Shown: positions 8,006-17,432 of the stretch, in pieces
Numbering within the stretch: the stretch's first letter is position 1
How the letters are laid out: each line of letters starts with the position of its first letter
From: Indioceanicola profundi
GTDB taxonomy: Bacteria > Pseudomonadota > Alphaproteobacteria > Azospirillales > Azospirillaceae
Assembly: GCF_003568845.1 (NCBI RefSeq)
Contig: NZ_CP030127.1
Span: 186,001-250,000 of the forward strand
Direction: 5' to 3'
DNA length: 64,000 bases
The notes under the pieces: model-generated
What the model was told of the DNA's origin: nothing
Seen by the model: the letters and a program-made list of their open reading frames with translations, nothing else
Database searches by the model: none
Program-made: the position numbers and the translations under genes

Positions 8006-9361
8006 TCAGCGGATGCCGGCGCGGCGGAGGGCGTCGGGCGAGAAATCGGTCTTGGTCAGGCCGGGGTTGAAGTTCCAGCTCGCATCCTCATTGTCCAGGC
8101 CGAAGGCCCAGTAGCGGCCGCTTTGCAGGTCGTAGCTGGTGACCAGGGTCTGCCAGAAGGTGGGCACGTCGTAGTAATTGACCCCGTGTAGATCGGCCAC
8201 CCGCCACAGCTGGCCACGGTTGTCATAATGATCCGCGACCATGATCTGCCAGCTATCCTCGTCGATATAGAAGCGGCGCTTGGCATAGATATGGCTGGTG
8301 CCGGGCTTCAGGGTGCCCTCCACCACCCAGACGCGGTGCAGCTCGAACCGGGTCAGGTCAGGATTGATGTGCTTCGGCTGGATGATGTCGCTGTACTTCG
8401 CGTCCGAGCTGTTCAGCTTGTAGGAATTGTACGGGATGTACATCTCCTTCTTACCGATCAGCGTCCAGTCGTACCGGTCCGGCGCGCCGTTGAACATGTC
8501 GAGCTGGTCGGAGGTGCGCAGACCATCCGATGCCGTGCCGGGATTGTCGTAGGCGACGTTGGGCGCGCGGCGGACACGGCGCTGGCCAGGATTATAGGTC
8601 CAGGCCGTGCGCGGCTCCCGAACCTGATTTATGGTCTCATGCACCAGCAGCATCTCACCGGCCAAACGCGCGGGGCTCAGCACCTCCTCCAGGAAGTAGA
8701 TGGAGGTGTTGCCGTCCGGTCCCTCCGGTGTCGCATAAAGGAACTTCACAGCTTGGTTGATCTGGATCAGCGTATAGCTGCCATCGGGCTGCGGCACGGC
8801 CTGCCCGATGGTGCCGCGCCCCTCCATCCCGCGCCAGCGCAGCAGGTGGTTCCAGATCATCTTGACCGCGCCGTTCTCCGGGTCGTCGCCGGCCAGCGGG
8901 AAGGGCACGCCGATCTTGGCGTCCTGGACCCCGTAGCCGTTTTCGCCTAGCACCGCCCGGCTGGCATTGGCCTTGGTCTCGTCATAGACGAATTGCGGGG
9001 CGGAGGCGGTGCGCCGGGTCTGGTAGACCGGCATCCTGAAGCTGTCCGGATAGCGCTTGAACATGGCGACATAGCCGTCCGGCAGCTTGTCGGCATATTG
9101 CTCGTAATTCTGTGCCGTGATGGTGAACTGGACTTGGTCGTCCGGGAACGGGTCCGGGTGGCGCATGCCCGGCTTGAAGTTGGACGGCACTTCGGTGATG
9201 CCGCCGGTCCATTCCGGGATCGTGCCGTCGGCATTGCCGGCTTTTTCCGCTCCCATCGGCGTCAGGGTCTTTCCCAGTTCGTCGGGCGAGGCGGCCAGGG
9301 CCGGGGCGGCGATAGCCAGGGCCAGTGCGGTGCCCAAGGCCAAGCCTTTGAAGCTCAACAT
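8006..9361 (-). CDS. DUF1329 family envelope protein
   Basis: 451 residues with a clear signal peptide (hydrophobic core to about residue 20, ALAA cleavage region). DUF1329 features: an early SPDELGKTLTPMGAEKAGNADGTIPEW and a GGITEVPSNFKPG segment, followed by a long beta-rich body. The family is related to LolA/LolB-type lipoprotein-binding folds and is nearly always beside DUF1302 proteins; its exact role is undetermined. GGAGG lies 6-7 bases before the ATG. It is downstream of the DUF1302 gene in the same direction, 43 bp apart, and surely in one transcript. A periplasmic carrier of a hydrophobic substrate is the simplest reading (inference). Confidence 0.9.
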   Translation of the reverse strand: MLSFKGLALGTALALAIAAPALAASPDELGKTLTPMGAEKAGNADGTIPEWTGGITEVPSNFKPGMRHPDPFPDDQVQFTITAQNYEQYADKLPDGYVAMFKRYPDSFRMPVYQTRRTASAPQFVYDETKANASRAVLGENGYGVQDAKIGVPFPLAGDDPENGAVKMIWNHLLRWRGMEGRGTIGQAVPQPDGSYTLIQINQAVKFLYATPEGPDGNTSIYFLEEVLSPARLAGEMLLVHETINQVREPRTAWTYNPGQRRVRRAPNVAYDNPGTASDGLRTSDQLDMFNGAPDRYDWTLIGKKEMYIPYNSYKLNSSDAKYSDIIQPKHINPDLTRFELHRVWVVEGTLKPGTSHIYAKRRFYIDEDSWQIMVADHYDNRGQLWRVADLHGVNYYDVPTFWQTLVTSYDLQSGRYWAFGLDNEDASWNFNPGLTKTDFSPDALRRAGIR

Positions 9362-9404
9362 GCGAATCCTCCGATGTTCAGGTGCGGTCTTGCTGCCGCT
9401 CTGG

Positions 9405-11453
9405 TCAGAACGAGTACTTCACGCTGGCGGCGACGAAGTCCCGGTCGCGCACCAGATTCTGCTTCCCGGCCCCGAAGAAGCTCGAGTAGCTGAGGTCGAA
9501 GGTCCACCTCTCCGCCATCACCGCGCGCACGCCGGCGCTCAGCGCCATGCGCTCCTCCACGAAGTTGCCGAGCGGGCTGGGCGTCACGCCCTGCACGTCG
9601 TGGGCGAAGCTGACGGACGGGAACAGGTTCACGTTGGAGAAGGCGTTCAGATAGTCGAACCGGGCGACCAGCCTGTATCCCCAGGAGAATTCGGTGGCAA
9701 AGCCATCATCCAGGAACAGGCCGGCCGGCGCCCCGCCCTGGCCGGCGATGGCGGGAACATAGGTGAGGTCGGTGCCTGGCCCGTCCAGCTTCAGCCCGTC
9801 CGGCAGGTTGTGCACCCAGTTCGCCCCAATCTCGCCCACCAGGACCCACTGATTGGCCCCGGCCATCGGGCCGAAGGCCTTGGTGAAGGTGGCCTGGGCC
9901 TGCGAGACATCGAATTTCTTGTAGCCCCGCACCGTGCTGCCGAACAGAGCGGCGGTGGAGCCGAGCGGATCGTTGACGTCGATGCCGAGGTCCCGCACCA
10001 GCGGATAGGCGTCGTACAGGTCCACATTGGCCCTGGCCGCCTCCAGCCCGGCGGCGGCGGCCAGGGCCTGCGCCTGCTCCAGCGGCAGGCCCGCGCCGAG
10101 AAGCTGCTGCAGCGCGATCAGCCGGGTCAAATTGCCGGTGAGCTGCGTGCCCAGGATGGCGCTGGCCACGGTCTGGGCGACTTCCGTGTCGTCGATGGCC
10201 AAGGGCTGGTCCAGACGCAACGAATACTCCGCCCCCATTGAAATGCCGAAGGGCAGGGAGGTGTTGATGCTGGCGCCGAAAAGCTGGATGTCCTCCGGAT
10301 AGGCCAGCCGGTAATTGGTGGAGTCATTGATAGACCGATAGCCGGGCTGCTGCTGGGCCACCACCGCGGCAGCCGGATCTGTCACGGCCTGGATGGCAGT
10401 GGGCAGGGCCGCCTGGAACTCGGCCTGGGTCGGCAGGGTGTATTCCAGGACCGGAAGGCGGGAGTGGTAATTGACAAAATAGGCCCCCAGCTCCGACCCG
10501 CCGAGCGCCTCCGCGAAGTAGCGGACGGCGACGCCGAACTGCCCGCTGTCCCTGGGCTCGTTATCGTCGGTGCGAAGGATGCGGGCGCCCAGCGGATTGA
10601 CCGGCGTGACCTGCGGCACAGCCAGGCTGTCGGTGAAGCCGGGAATGTCCGCATTGGGATTGCCGAAGCTCAGCAACAGGCCGCGGGCGCCGGGCGAGCC
10701 GGCATCGGTGGTGCTGAACAGGCTGCCATAGGCCTCCGGCTCCGTTTTGTCCCAGGCGAACTGATAGAAGGCCTCCACCGACAGGTCGAAGGTGATCGGC
10801 ACGCTGACATCCACCAGCGGCACCGGCACGAACGCCTCCTTCAGCTCGGAGCCGGGGATGCGCAGGGCCGAGACATTGACCGGGTTCACCGTATTGATGC
10901 CGTTCGGGATGAAGGTGCTCTCGCCCCAGCTCAGCACCTGGTTGCCCAGCCGTATGTCCGCCGTGTCGAACAGCCGGCCATAGATGAAGGCGTCCAGCAG
11001 CTCGATGTCGCGGCCGACCCGCTCCACGGATTCGCCCGGCAGGCGGGCATAGCCGGTGCGGGCGAAGTTGTCGCTGCTGTTCTGGGCATTGACGACGTCG
11101 TAGAAATAGGTGCCGCGGATGAAGGCGCCCCAACCGCACCAGTCCAGCTTCAGATCATGCGTGACACGGCCGGCCAGTGAAGCCAGGTCTTTGTTGTAGT
11201 TCAGGTTTCCGTCGTCGCCATTGAAGGTGTAGAGGCTTCCGCCATTGGTCCAACCGACCAGATCATTCGCCTGGTCCTGAACGCGGAACAGGGCGCCCAC
11301 GGTGATCGTGGTATCGAAGCTGCCGCGCAACTCCCTCCGGTTGAACTGGATCGCGTGGGCCGGGCCCGATGTGAGTCCTGCCGCCAACGCCATGGCGCTG
11401 ACGCCCGTCAACGCCAGGCGGTGCATCCGCCGGCGCATGTTGTGCGCTTCCAT
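9405..11453 (-). CDS. DUF1302 family outer-membrane protein
   Basis: About 682 residues: signal peptide (LALTGVSAMALAAGL, cleavage after AHA), then IQFNRRELRGSFDTTITVGALFRVQ and a long run of amphipathic strands ending VAASVKYSF, a C-terminal phenylalanine typical of outer-membrane beta-barrels. This is the DUF1302 family, large porin-like proteins partnered with DUF1329. I chose the ATG at 11453 because GGAGG stands 8 bases upstream; ATGs at 11459 and 11474 are alternatives, and the open frame reaches back to 11597. With DUF1329 and the RND transporter on the other side it could form an envelope path for a hydrophobic compound (inference). Confidence 0.88.
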   Translation of the reverse strand: MEAHNMRRRMHRLALTGVSAMALAAGLTSGPAHAIQFNRRELRGSFDTTITVGALFRVQDQANDLVGWTNGGSLYTFNGDDGNLNYNKDLASLAGRVTHDLKLDWCGWGAFIRGTYFYDVVNAQNSSDNFARTGYARLPGESVERVGRDIELLDAFIYGRLFDTADIRLGNQVLSWGESTFIPNGINTVNPVNVSALRIPGSELKEAFVPVPLVDVSVPITFDLSVEAFYQFAWDKTEPEAYGSLFSTTDAGSPGARGLLLSFGNPNADIPGFTDSLAVPQVTPVNPLGARILRTDDNEPRDSGQFGVAVRYFAEALGGSELGAYFVNYHSRLPVLEYTLPTQAEFQAALPTAIQAVTDPAAAVVAQQQPGYRSINDSTNYRLAYPEDIQLFGASINTSLPFGISMGAEYSLRLDQPLAIDDTEVAQTVASAILGTQLTGNLTRLIALQQLLGAGLPLEQAQALAAAAGLEAARANVDLYDAYPLVRDLGIDVNDPLGSTAALFGSTVRGYKKFDVSQAQATFTKAFGPMAGANQWVLVGEIGANWVHNLPDGLKLDGPGTDLTYVPAIAGQGGAPAGLFLDDGFATEFSWGYRLVARFDYLNAFSNVNLFPSVSFAHDVQGVTPSPLGNFVEERMALSAGVRAVMAERWTFDLSYSSFFGAGKQNLVRDRDFVAASVKYSF

Positions 11454-12037
11454 CACCATTTCCTCCCCATTCATTTTTATTGGTCGGGCCCTTTGGGCTT
11501 CCGCCGGTTCTGGTGCGACATGTTCTGATGTGTCTTCGGCTCCCGTCCCTTTCCGTTTCGGCTCTTCCCAAGCATGCCCGGGGAAAAGGCCGGGCATGCA
11601 TCTGCCTGTAACTGTCCACCCAGGATCGCCGCCCGTCCCGGCTGCCCCCGGAAACGGGCGATCCCTCGGCTGGCTGGAATGCAGGCCATCGGGCGGCAGG
11701 CCGAAGTTTCACGGCCGCTACATACCATGTATTCTATTTTCGGCAGGGTCCAGAGGAATTGTGATGGCGATCACAGTGGCGGCGGACACGGATGTGCATG
11801 GCGCTGGCCTATGACTTGCGGCCATGGGGCGGAGTGTGAGGATGGGTGGCCCGGGCCGGCTTTGCCGCACTGCGGTATTTCCGAAAGGGGTAAGGCTGGC
11901 AGTGGAAACATACCGTAACATCTAATTTCTGCTGGCGCGCCGGCCAGTATGCTGTTGGAATATGCAGGAAAGCGGCCACTAGAGCCGCAGCGGGCCGCGC
12001 AGCCCTGGGCGGCGCGAGGCAGGAACGGGAGGATCGG
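11454..12037. other. 584-bp divergent intergenic region
   Basis: No credible gene is present; the short open frames here are overlapping and lack family features. The region separates the leftward DUF1302/DUF1329 pair from the rightward hydrolase operon, so it should hold both promoters. Its middle (about 11715-11760 and 11880-11960) is noticeably more AT-rich than its surroundings. It contains a perfect CRP-type palindrome at 11760-11775. Confidence 0.6.
11760..11775. promoter_or_regulatory. CRP-like binding site
   Basis: TGTGA at 11760-11764, six bases, then TCACA at 11771-11775 matches the CRP consensus half-sites exactly. It lies between the divergent DUF1302 and hydrolase genes, 306 bp before one start and 262 bp before the other. 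Binding by a CRP-family protein is inferred from the sequence match alone. Confidence 0.5.
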
Positions 12038-12985
12038 ATGCAAGTGAAGCAGGATACGGCTGCGGTATTGGCGGCGCTGAAGGCGATGAACGGGCCGAAA
12101 ATCCGGGATCTGCCGCCGCCAGAGGGGCGGAAGGCCTATCGCGACATGATCCGCGCGGTTGACCGACCGGTGCCGGCATCGGTTGCCACAGCCGACCTGA
12201 CGGCGCCGGGGCCCGCTGGTCCCCTGCCGGTGCGCCTTTACACCCCGACCCGGCTTGTCGGCGGTGCCGTCGTGGTGTTCTTCCATGGCGGCGGTTGGGT
12301 GATCGGCGATCTGGAATCGCACGACGGCTTCTGCGGGGAGATGGCGGAAATCCTTGGCCTCCGGGTGGTCGCGGTGGACTACCGGCTTGCCCCGGAACAC
12401 CCGTTTCCCGCTGCGCATGAGGACTGCCTTGCCGCCGCCCGCTGGGTTGCCGGATCGCCCAAGGCGCTGGGCGGCGCGGTGGAGGGGATCGCGCTGGCTG
12501 GTGACAGCGCCGGCGGCAATCTGGCGGCGGCCACCGCGCTTCAGCTCCGCGGCGACGCCGGCGTCCGGGTGCTGGCGCAATTCCTGATCTATCCCGCGAC
12601 CGACATGATGGAGGCGTCGGAATCCCACCGGCTGTTCGGGGAGGGCTATCTGCTGGAACGCGGCGACATGGAGTTCTTCGGCAATGCCTATTATCCGCGG
12701 CCGGAGGACCGGGCCGATCCGCGCGCCTCGTTGATCCGCGCTCCGGACCTGTCCGGGCTGCCGCCCGCGGTGGTGCTGACCTGCGGGCTCGATCCGCTGC
12801 GCGACGAAGGCCGCGCCTTCGCCGCCCGGCTCATCGTCTCCGGCGTGGAAGTCCACTTTCATGAAGCGCCGAGCCAGATCCATGGCGTGATCACCATGCG
12901 GCAGGCGATTCCATCCTCGGCCGGCCCGATCTCCGCCTGCTTGGCCGATTTCGGGGCGATGATCGGCCGCGCGGCCCGGGGCTGA
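12038..12985 (+). CDS. alpha/beta hydrolase, hormone-sensitive lipase family
   Basis: 315 residues. HGGGW at 83-87 forms the oxyanion hole, GDSAGG at 155-160 places the nucleophile at Ser157, Asp252 (GLDPLRDEG) and His282 (IHGV) complete the triad. The YRLAPEHPFPAA segment is characteristic of the HSL/esterase IV family, which cleaves short to medium acyl esters and related substrates. GGGAGGA lies upstream of the ATG. The stop is only two bases before the monooxygenase start, so the two are one operon. Esterase following a Baeyer-Villiger monooxygenase is a familiar pairing: the monooxygenase turns a ketone into an ester or lactone, which the hydrolase opens (inference for this pair). Confidence 0.92.
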   Translation: MQVKQDTAAVLAALKAMNGPKIRDLPPPEGRKAYRDMIRAVDRPVPASVATADLTAPGPAGPLPVRLYTPTRLVGGAVVVFFHGGGWVIGDLESHDGFCGEMAEILGLRVVAVDYRLAPEHPFPAAHEDCLAAARWVAGSPKALGGAVEGIALAGDSAGGNLAAATALQLRGDAGVRVLAQFLIYPATDMMEASESHRLFGEGYLLERGDMEFFGNAYYPRPEDRADPRASLIRAPDLSGLPPAVVLTCGLDPLRDEGRAFAARLIVSGVEVHFHEAPSQIHGVITMRQAIPSSAGPISACLADFGAMIGRAARG

Positions 12986-12987
12986 CC

Positions 12988-14457
12988 ATGGGGGCGGTAG
13001 TCACGGCCGTCATCATCGGGGCGGGCATGTCCGGCCTGCTGGCCGGCATCCGCCTGCGCCGGGCCGGCATCACCGACTTCACCATCCTGGAAAAGTCGCA
13101 GGATGTCGGCGGCACCTGGCTGGATAACAGCTATCCCGGTGCTGGCTGCGACGTGCCGAGCCATCTTTACAGCTATTCCTTCGCCCCGAATGCCGACTGG
13201 AGCCGGACCTATGCCCGCCAGCCGGAAATCCATGCCTATTTCCGCCGCGTGGCGGAGGATCATGGGCTGCTGCCCCGTATCCGGCTCCAGACGGAGGCGA
13301 CGGGGGCGGAGTTCGATGAGGCGGACGGGACCTGGACGGTTCAGACAGCCGCGGGCGAGACTCTGGCCTGCCGGCTGCTGATCGTGGGCGTGGGGCAGTT
13401 GAACCGGCCCCTGATCCCGGACATTCCGGGGCGGGAGAGCTTCCGGGGCATTCAATTCCACTCTGCCCGCTGGAACCATGAGGTGGATTTGCGGGGCAAG
13501 CGCGTGGCCAGCATCGGCAACGGCGCCAGCGCAGTGCAATACATTCCGGAAATCGCGCCGCTCGCGAACCGCCTGACTGTATTCCAGCGCAGCCCCAACT
13601 GGATTGTTCCGCGCGTGGACCGGGAGATCGGGCCGGGGCGGCGGGCCCTGTTCCGGGCCGTTCCAGCGCTGGCGAAGCTGCTGCGGCTTTCCATTTATCT
13701 GGCGTCGGATGCCCGCTGGGGCGCGTTCCGGCATGCCGACGGGTTCGTCTCCCGCCGCATGCGGCAGTTGGCGTTGAACCATCTGGAAGCGCAGGTGCCA
13801 GACCCGGACCTGCGGGCCAGGCTGACCCCGGATTATCCGGTCGGCTGTAAGCGGGTGCTGGTCTCCAGCGACTACTATCCGGCTCTGATGCGGGACAATG
13901 TGGAGCTGATGACCGATCCCATCGCCCGCATCCGTCCCGAGGGAGTGGAACTGGGGAACGGCCGCGTCGTGCCGCTGGATGCGATCATCTGGGGCACGGG
14001 GTTCGAGGCCAGCGGCTTCCTGGCTCCCCTGACCATTCGCGGCCTAGGCGGTCGAGCCCTGAGAGACGCCTGGGCCAAGGGGGCGGAGGCGCATCGCGGC
14101 GTCGCCGTCGCCGGATTCCCGAACATGATCCTGCTCTACGGTCCGAATACCAATCTTGGCCACAGCTCGATCATCTTCATGGTGGAGCGGTAGATGGACT
14201 ACGCCATGAACCTGATTCAGTTCCTGCTGGACCGGAGCCTTGCCTGGTTCGACGTCCGGGCGGAGGCGCAGGCGGACTACAATCGCCGTATTCAGGCCGA
14301 GCTGGCGCAGACCGTCTGGGTGGCCGGCTGCCGGAACTGGTACAGGCGGGATGGCAAGGTGATCAACAACTGGTCCGGCTCCACCGGGGCCTTCCGGCGG
14401 CTGATGCGCCGGCTGGATCTGGACAGCTACCGGTTCCAGCCGATGAAGAGCCATTGA
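12988..14457 (+). pseudogene. Baeyer-Villiger-type flavin monooxygenase interrupted by an in-frame TAG
   Basis: The frame from 12988 encodes a flavin monooxygenase: FAD-binding GAGMSG at residues 11-16, GGTWLDNSYPGAGCD, the Baeyer-Villiger signature FRGIQFHSARW at 152-162, NADPH-binding GNGASA at 177-182, and WGTGFEASGF near residue 332. At 14191-14193 a TAG stops translation after residue 401 (IIFMVER). The next codon is ATG and the same frame continues for 87 codons (MDYAMNL, TVWVAGCRNWY) with the C-terminal end expected for this family. Together the parts give about 489 residues, the normal length. A CAG to TAG change would explain it. The first part alone lacks the conserved tail and is probably inactive, unless the stop is suppressed or is a sequencing error. 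Confidence 0.88.
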
Positions 14458-14512
14458 GCGACAGCAACGATAACCGCGCCCCAGAATGGCGCAAATTGCG
14501 AGGAGACGCCCG

Positions 14513-16174
14513 ATGTTCGACCGACACCTGAAGGTCTGGCCGCGCAACGTGCCGCACCACATCACGATTCCGCAGACCAACGTGGCCTATAATCTGGAGG
14601 TCACGGCGACGCGGTTCCCGGACCATCCGGCGATCATCTTCTACGGCCGCACCCTGACCTATGCGGAACTCCGGGACCGGGTGGAGCGGCTGGCCGGCTA
14701 CCTCCAGCGCCGGCTGGGTGTCGCGAAGGGCGACCGGGTGCTGCTCTACATGCAGAACAGCCCGCATTTCGTCATCGCCTTCCAGGCCATCCTGCGGGCC
14801 GATGCCGTGGTCGTGCCGGTCAACCCCATGAACCGCACGGCGGAGCTGGAGCATTATGTCAAGGACACCGGCGCCAAGGTCGCCATCTGCGGGCAGGAAC
14901 TGCTGAGCCAGATGGCGCCGCTGGCGGGCACGGCATCGCTGGAGCGGGTGATCTCCGCCGCCTATGCCGATCTGGCCGACAGCGCCTACGACCTGCCGGT
15001 GCCCGAGGCGGTGCAGATGCCCCCCATCGAGCGGTTCGACACGCCGGCGGTGATCCCGTGGGCCGAGACCATGCAGGCCGGCGAAGCGCCGGCCTCCTAC
15101 CGGGCCGGGCCGGACGACTGGGCGGTGCTGCCCTACAGTTCCGGCACCACGGCAGCACCCAAGGGCTGCCTGCACACCCACCGTAGTGTCATGGCCACCC
15201 TGGTGGGTTCCGTGCTGTGGCGGCCGGGGCAGGCCAATGGCGCGGCCCTGATCACCCTGCCGATGTTCCATGTCACCGGCATGCAGGGCGGCATGAACGC
15301 CTGCATCTACAGCGGAACCACCATGGTGATCATGACGCGCTGGGACCGGCGCACCGCGGCGGAGCTGATCCAGCGCCACCGTGTCACCGGCTGGACCAGC
15401 ATCACCACCATGGCCATCGATCTGGTCAGCGACCCGGAAATCCGCAAATACGACCTCTCCAGCCTGGAGATGATCGGCGGCGGCGGCGCCGCCATGCCGG
15501 AGCCCGTGGCGGCCAAGCTGAAGGAGCTGACCGGCCTGGATTATATCGAGGGCTACGGCCTGTCGGAGACCATGGCGGCCACGCACATCAACCCGACGGA
15601 GGCGCCGAAGCGCCAGTGCCTCGGCATTCCCGTCTTCGACGTGGACGCCCGCGTGGTGGATGTGGAGACCAAGCAGCCGCTCGGCTCCGGCCAGGTGGGG
15701 GAGATCGTGATGCGCGGGCCGCAGATTTTCCAGGGCTACTGGAACAATCCGGCGGCGACGGAGGCGGCGTTCCTCACCCTGGACGGCGAACGCTTCTTCC
15801 GCACCGGCGACCTCGGCTATTACGACGAGGACGGGTATTTCTTCATCGTCGACCGGGTGAAGCGGATGATCAACGCCTCCGGCTTCAAGGTCTGGCCGAC
15901 GGAGGTGGAGGCGCTGATGCATCGCCACCCCGCCGTGTCGGAGGTCTGCGTCGTCTCCGCCCCCGATGCAAGGCGCGGCGAAACGGTGAAGGCCTATATC
16001 GTTCCGACACAGGAAGCGCGGGGCAAGGTGACGGAGGAGGAGATCGCGGCCTGGTGCGCCGAGACCATGGCAGCCTACAAATGTCCGCGCATCGTGACCT
16101 TCGTGGAAAGCCTGCCGCGCTCCGGCACCGGCAAGCTGAACTGGCGGGCCTTGCAGGAGCGGGAGTGGGCCTGA
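14513..16174 (+). CDS. AMP-forming acyl-CoA synthetase / ligase
   Basis: 553 residues from the ATG at 14513, chosen because GAGGAG lies 7 bases upstream; an ATG at 14486 is in frame but without a site. The adenylate-forming signatures are complete: YSSGTTAAPKG (phosphate loop), GYGLSETMAATH, RTGDLGYYDEDGYFFIVDR with the hinge, and the C-terminal catalytic lysine in SGTGKLNW. Such enzymes activate a carboxylic acid to its CoA thioester through an acyl-adenylate. It follows the monooxygenase fragment by 55 bp, so it may activate the acid released by oxidation and hydrolysis of a shared substrate (inference). In Pseudomonas an acyl-CoA ligase also stands next to DUF1302/DUF1329 genes. Confidence 0.93.
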   Translation: MFDRHLKVWPRNVPHHITIPQTNVAYNLEVTATRFPDHPAIIFYGRTLTYAELRDRVERLAGYLQRRLGVAKGDRVLLYMQNSPHFVIAFQAILRADAVVVPVNPMNRTAELEHYVKDTGAKVAICGQELLSQMAPLAGTASLERVISAAYADLADSAYDLPVPEAVQMPPIERFDTPAVIPWAETMQAGEAPASYRAGPDDWAVLPYSSGTTAAPKGCLHTHRSVMATLVGSVLWRPGQANGAALITLPMFHVTGMQGGMNACIYSGTTMVIMTRWDRRTAAELIQRHRVTGWTSITTMAIDLVSDPEIRKYDLSSLEMIGGGGAAMPEPVAAKLKELTGLDYIEGYGLSETMAATHINPTEAPKRQCLGIPVFDVDARVVDVETKQPLGSGQVGEIVMRGPQIFQGYWNNPAATEAAFLTLDGERFFRTGDLGYYDEDGYFFIVDRVKRMINASGFKVWPTEVEALMHRHPAVSEVCVVSAPDARRGETVKAYIVPTQEARGKVTEEEIAAWCAETMAAYKCPRIVTFVESLPRSGTGKLNWRALQEREWA

Positions 16175-16327
16175 CCAGGGTGGAAGGACGGGCCAGCCTC
16201 GGTTGAACAGCCGTTCATGTGGCGCTTGCATGGGTGCATGGACGCCAGCTAAAGTCGGCCCAAACAAGTGCGAAATTTAATTCCGCATACAGCCGCGCGC
16301 GTAGCGGCGAGGGAGGAGTTGGTGGGC

Positions 16328-17422
16328 GTGGGAGGCGTGTTCTTCAGCCGCAACGGCCGTGAATCGGCGATGGGCCGGCGGCTCCGCCGGCGCATGTGGC
16401 CGGTGGCCGCGGTTCTGGCCGGTCTGGCCTTTGGAAGCCCGGCCGCAGCACAGGAAACCGGCGGCGGCATGACCCCGATCGGCCCGGCGGTGATCCAGCC
16501 GCTCGCCAGCAAATCCCTGATCCTGGACGCGACCCGCGCCGGTGACCGGCTGGTGGCAGTGGGCGAGCGCGGGCACATCCTGCTGTCCGACGATGGCGGG
16601 CAGAGCTGGCGGCAGGTACCAGTCCCTGCGGACAGTACCCTGACCGGAGTGCATTTCGCCGACGCACAGCATGGCTGGGCCGTCGGACATGACAGCGTCA
16701 TCCTCGCCACCAGCGACGGCGGGGAGAGCTGGACCCTCCAGCATGCCATGCCGGAGTGGGAGCAGCCCCTGATGGACGTGCTGTTCACCGATCCCCAGAC
16801 CGGCGTCGCGGTCGGCGCTTATGGGCTCTATATGGAGACCAGGGACGGCGGCCAGACCTGGGAGGATCGCCGGGTGCTGGAGAGCGAGGACGGCATGGAT
16901 TTCCACTACAACGCCATCCTCGCCCCCGGGCCGGACCTGCGCCTGATTGCAGGGGAGGCGGGCCTGCTGCTGGTCTCCGCCGACCGCGGCGCCAGCTGGA
17001 CCCAGCTTGAGAGCCCCTATGACGGCAGCTTCTTCGATGCTCTGGCGCTCGATGAGCGGATCTGGCTGGCTTACGGTCTGCAAGGCCACATCTCCCGCAC
17101 CGAGGATGGCGGGCAGAGCTGGACCGACGTGCCCAGCCACACCACCGCCGGGCTGATGGGCGGCGCGCGGCTGGAAGATGGCCGTGTCGTCCTGGTCGGG
17201 CTCCAGGGCGTCGTGCTGACCAGTGAGGATGGGGGCAGGAGCTTCACCCTGTCCCAGCGTGGCGACCGCGTCGCCCTGGCCGATGCCGCCGTGGCCGCCA
17301 ACGGGGACCTGATCCTGCTGGGTGAGCAGGGCGCCCTGCCGCCGATCCCGGCCGCTTCCCATAAGACTGGCGCCATGCTGGGCGCCGCCCCGGCCGGCAC
17401 CGCCGCCCCGTCCCGCCTCTGA
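16328..17422 (+). CDS. YCF48/BNR-repeat envelope protein
   Basis: About 364 residues with a hydrophobic signal segment (WPVAAVLAGLAFG, AAAQ cleavage) and a beta-propeller built of repeats containing DGGQSW, DGGESW, DGGQTW, DRGASW and DGGQSW (BNR/YCF48 type). YCF48 itself is a photosystem II assembly factor, but bacterial homologues are found outside photosynthetic organisms next to RND transporters. The start is uncertain: GTG at 16328 has GGAGGAG nine bases upstream, while GTG 16268 and ATG 16370 are alternatives. It ends 10 bp before the RND transporter gene, so it probably works with that transporter in the periplasm. Confidence 0.85.
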   Translation: MGGVFFSRNGRESAMGRRLRRRMWPVAAVLAGLAFGSPAAAQETGGGMTPIGPAVIQPLASKSLILDATRAGDRLVAVGERGHILLSDDGGQSWRQVPVPADSTLTGVHFADAQHGWAVGHDSVILATSDGGESWTLQHAMPEWEQPLMDVLFTDPQTGVAVGAYGLYMETRDGGQTWEDRRVLESEDGMDFHYNAILAPGPDLRLIAGEAGLLLVSADRGASWTQLESPYDGSFFDALALDERIWLAYGLQGHISRTEDGGQSWTDVPSHTTAGLMGGARLEDGRVVLVGLQGVVLTSEDGGRSFTLSQRGDRVALADAAVAANGDLILLGEQGALPPIPAASHKTGAMLGAAPAGTAAPSRL

Positions 17423-17432
17423 GTATCCCGGA

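Noticed and set aside
14363-16267. A 634-codon open frame on the minus strand
   Set aside because: Antisense to the acyl-CoA ligase gene, low in recognisable motifs and rich in His, Gly and Arg, as expected for a shadow frame.
16261-16275. CAAACAAGTGCGAAA before the YCF48-like gene as a fourth operator copy
   Set aside because: It shares only the ends (GTTTG and TTTCG on the other strand) with the 18-bp motif and its spacing differs by three bases.
16589-17125. Repeated DNA words (GATGGCGGGCAGAGCTGG) in the YCF48-like gene
   Set aside because: They encode the recurring DGGQSW turn of a beta-propeller, so they are protein repeats and not a mobile or regulatory repeat.
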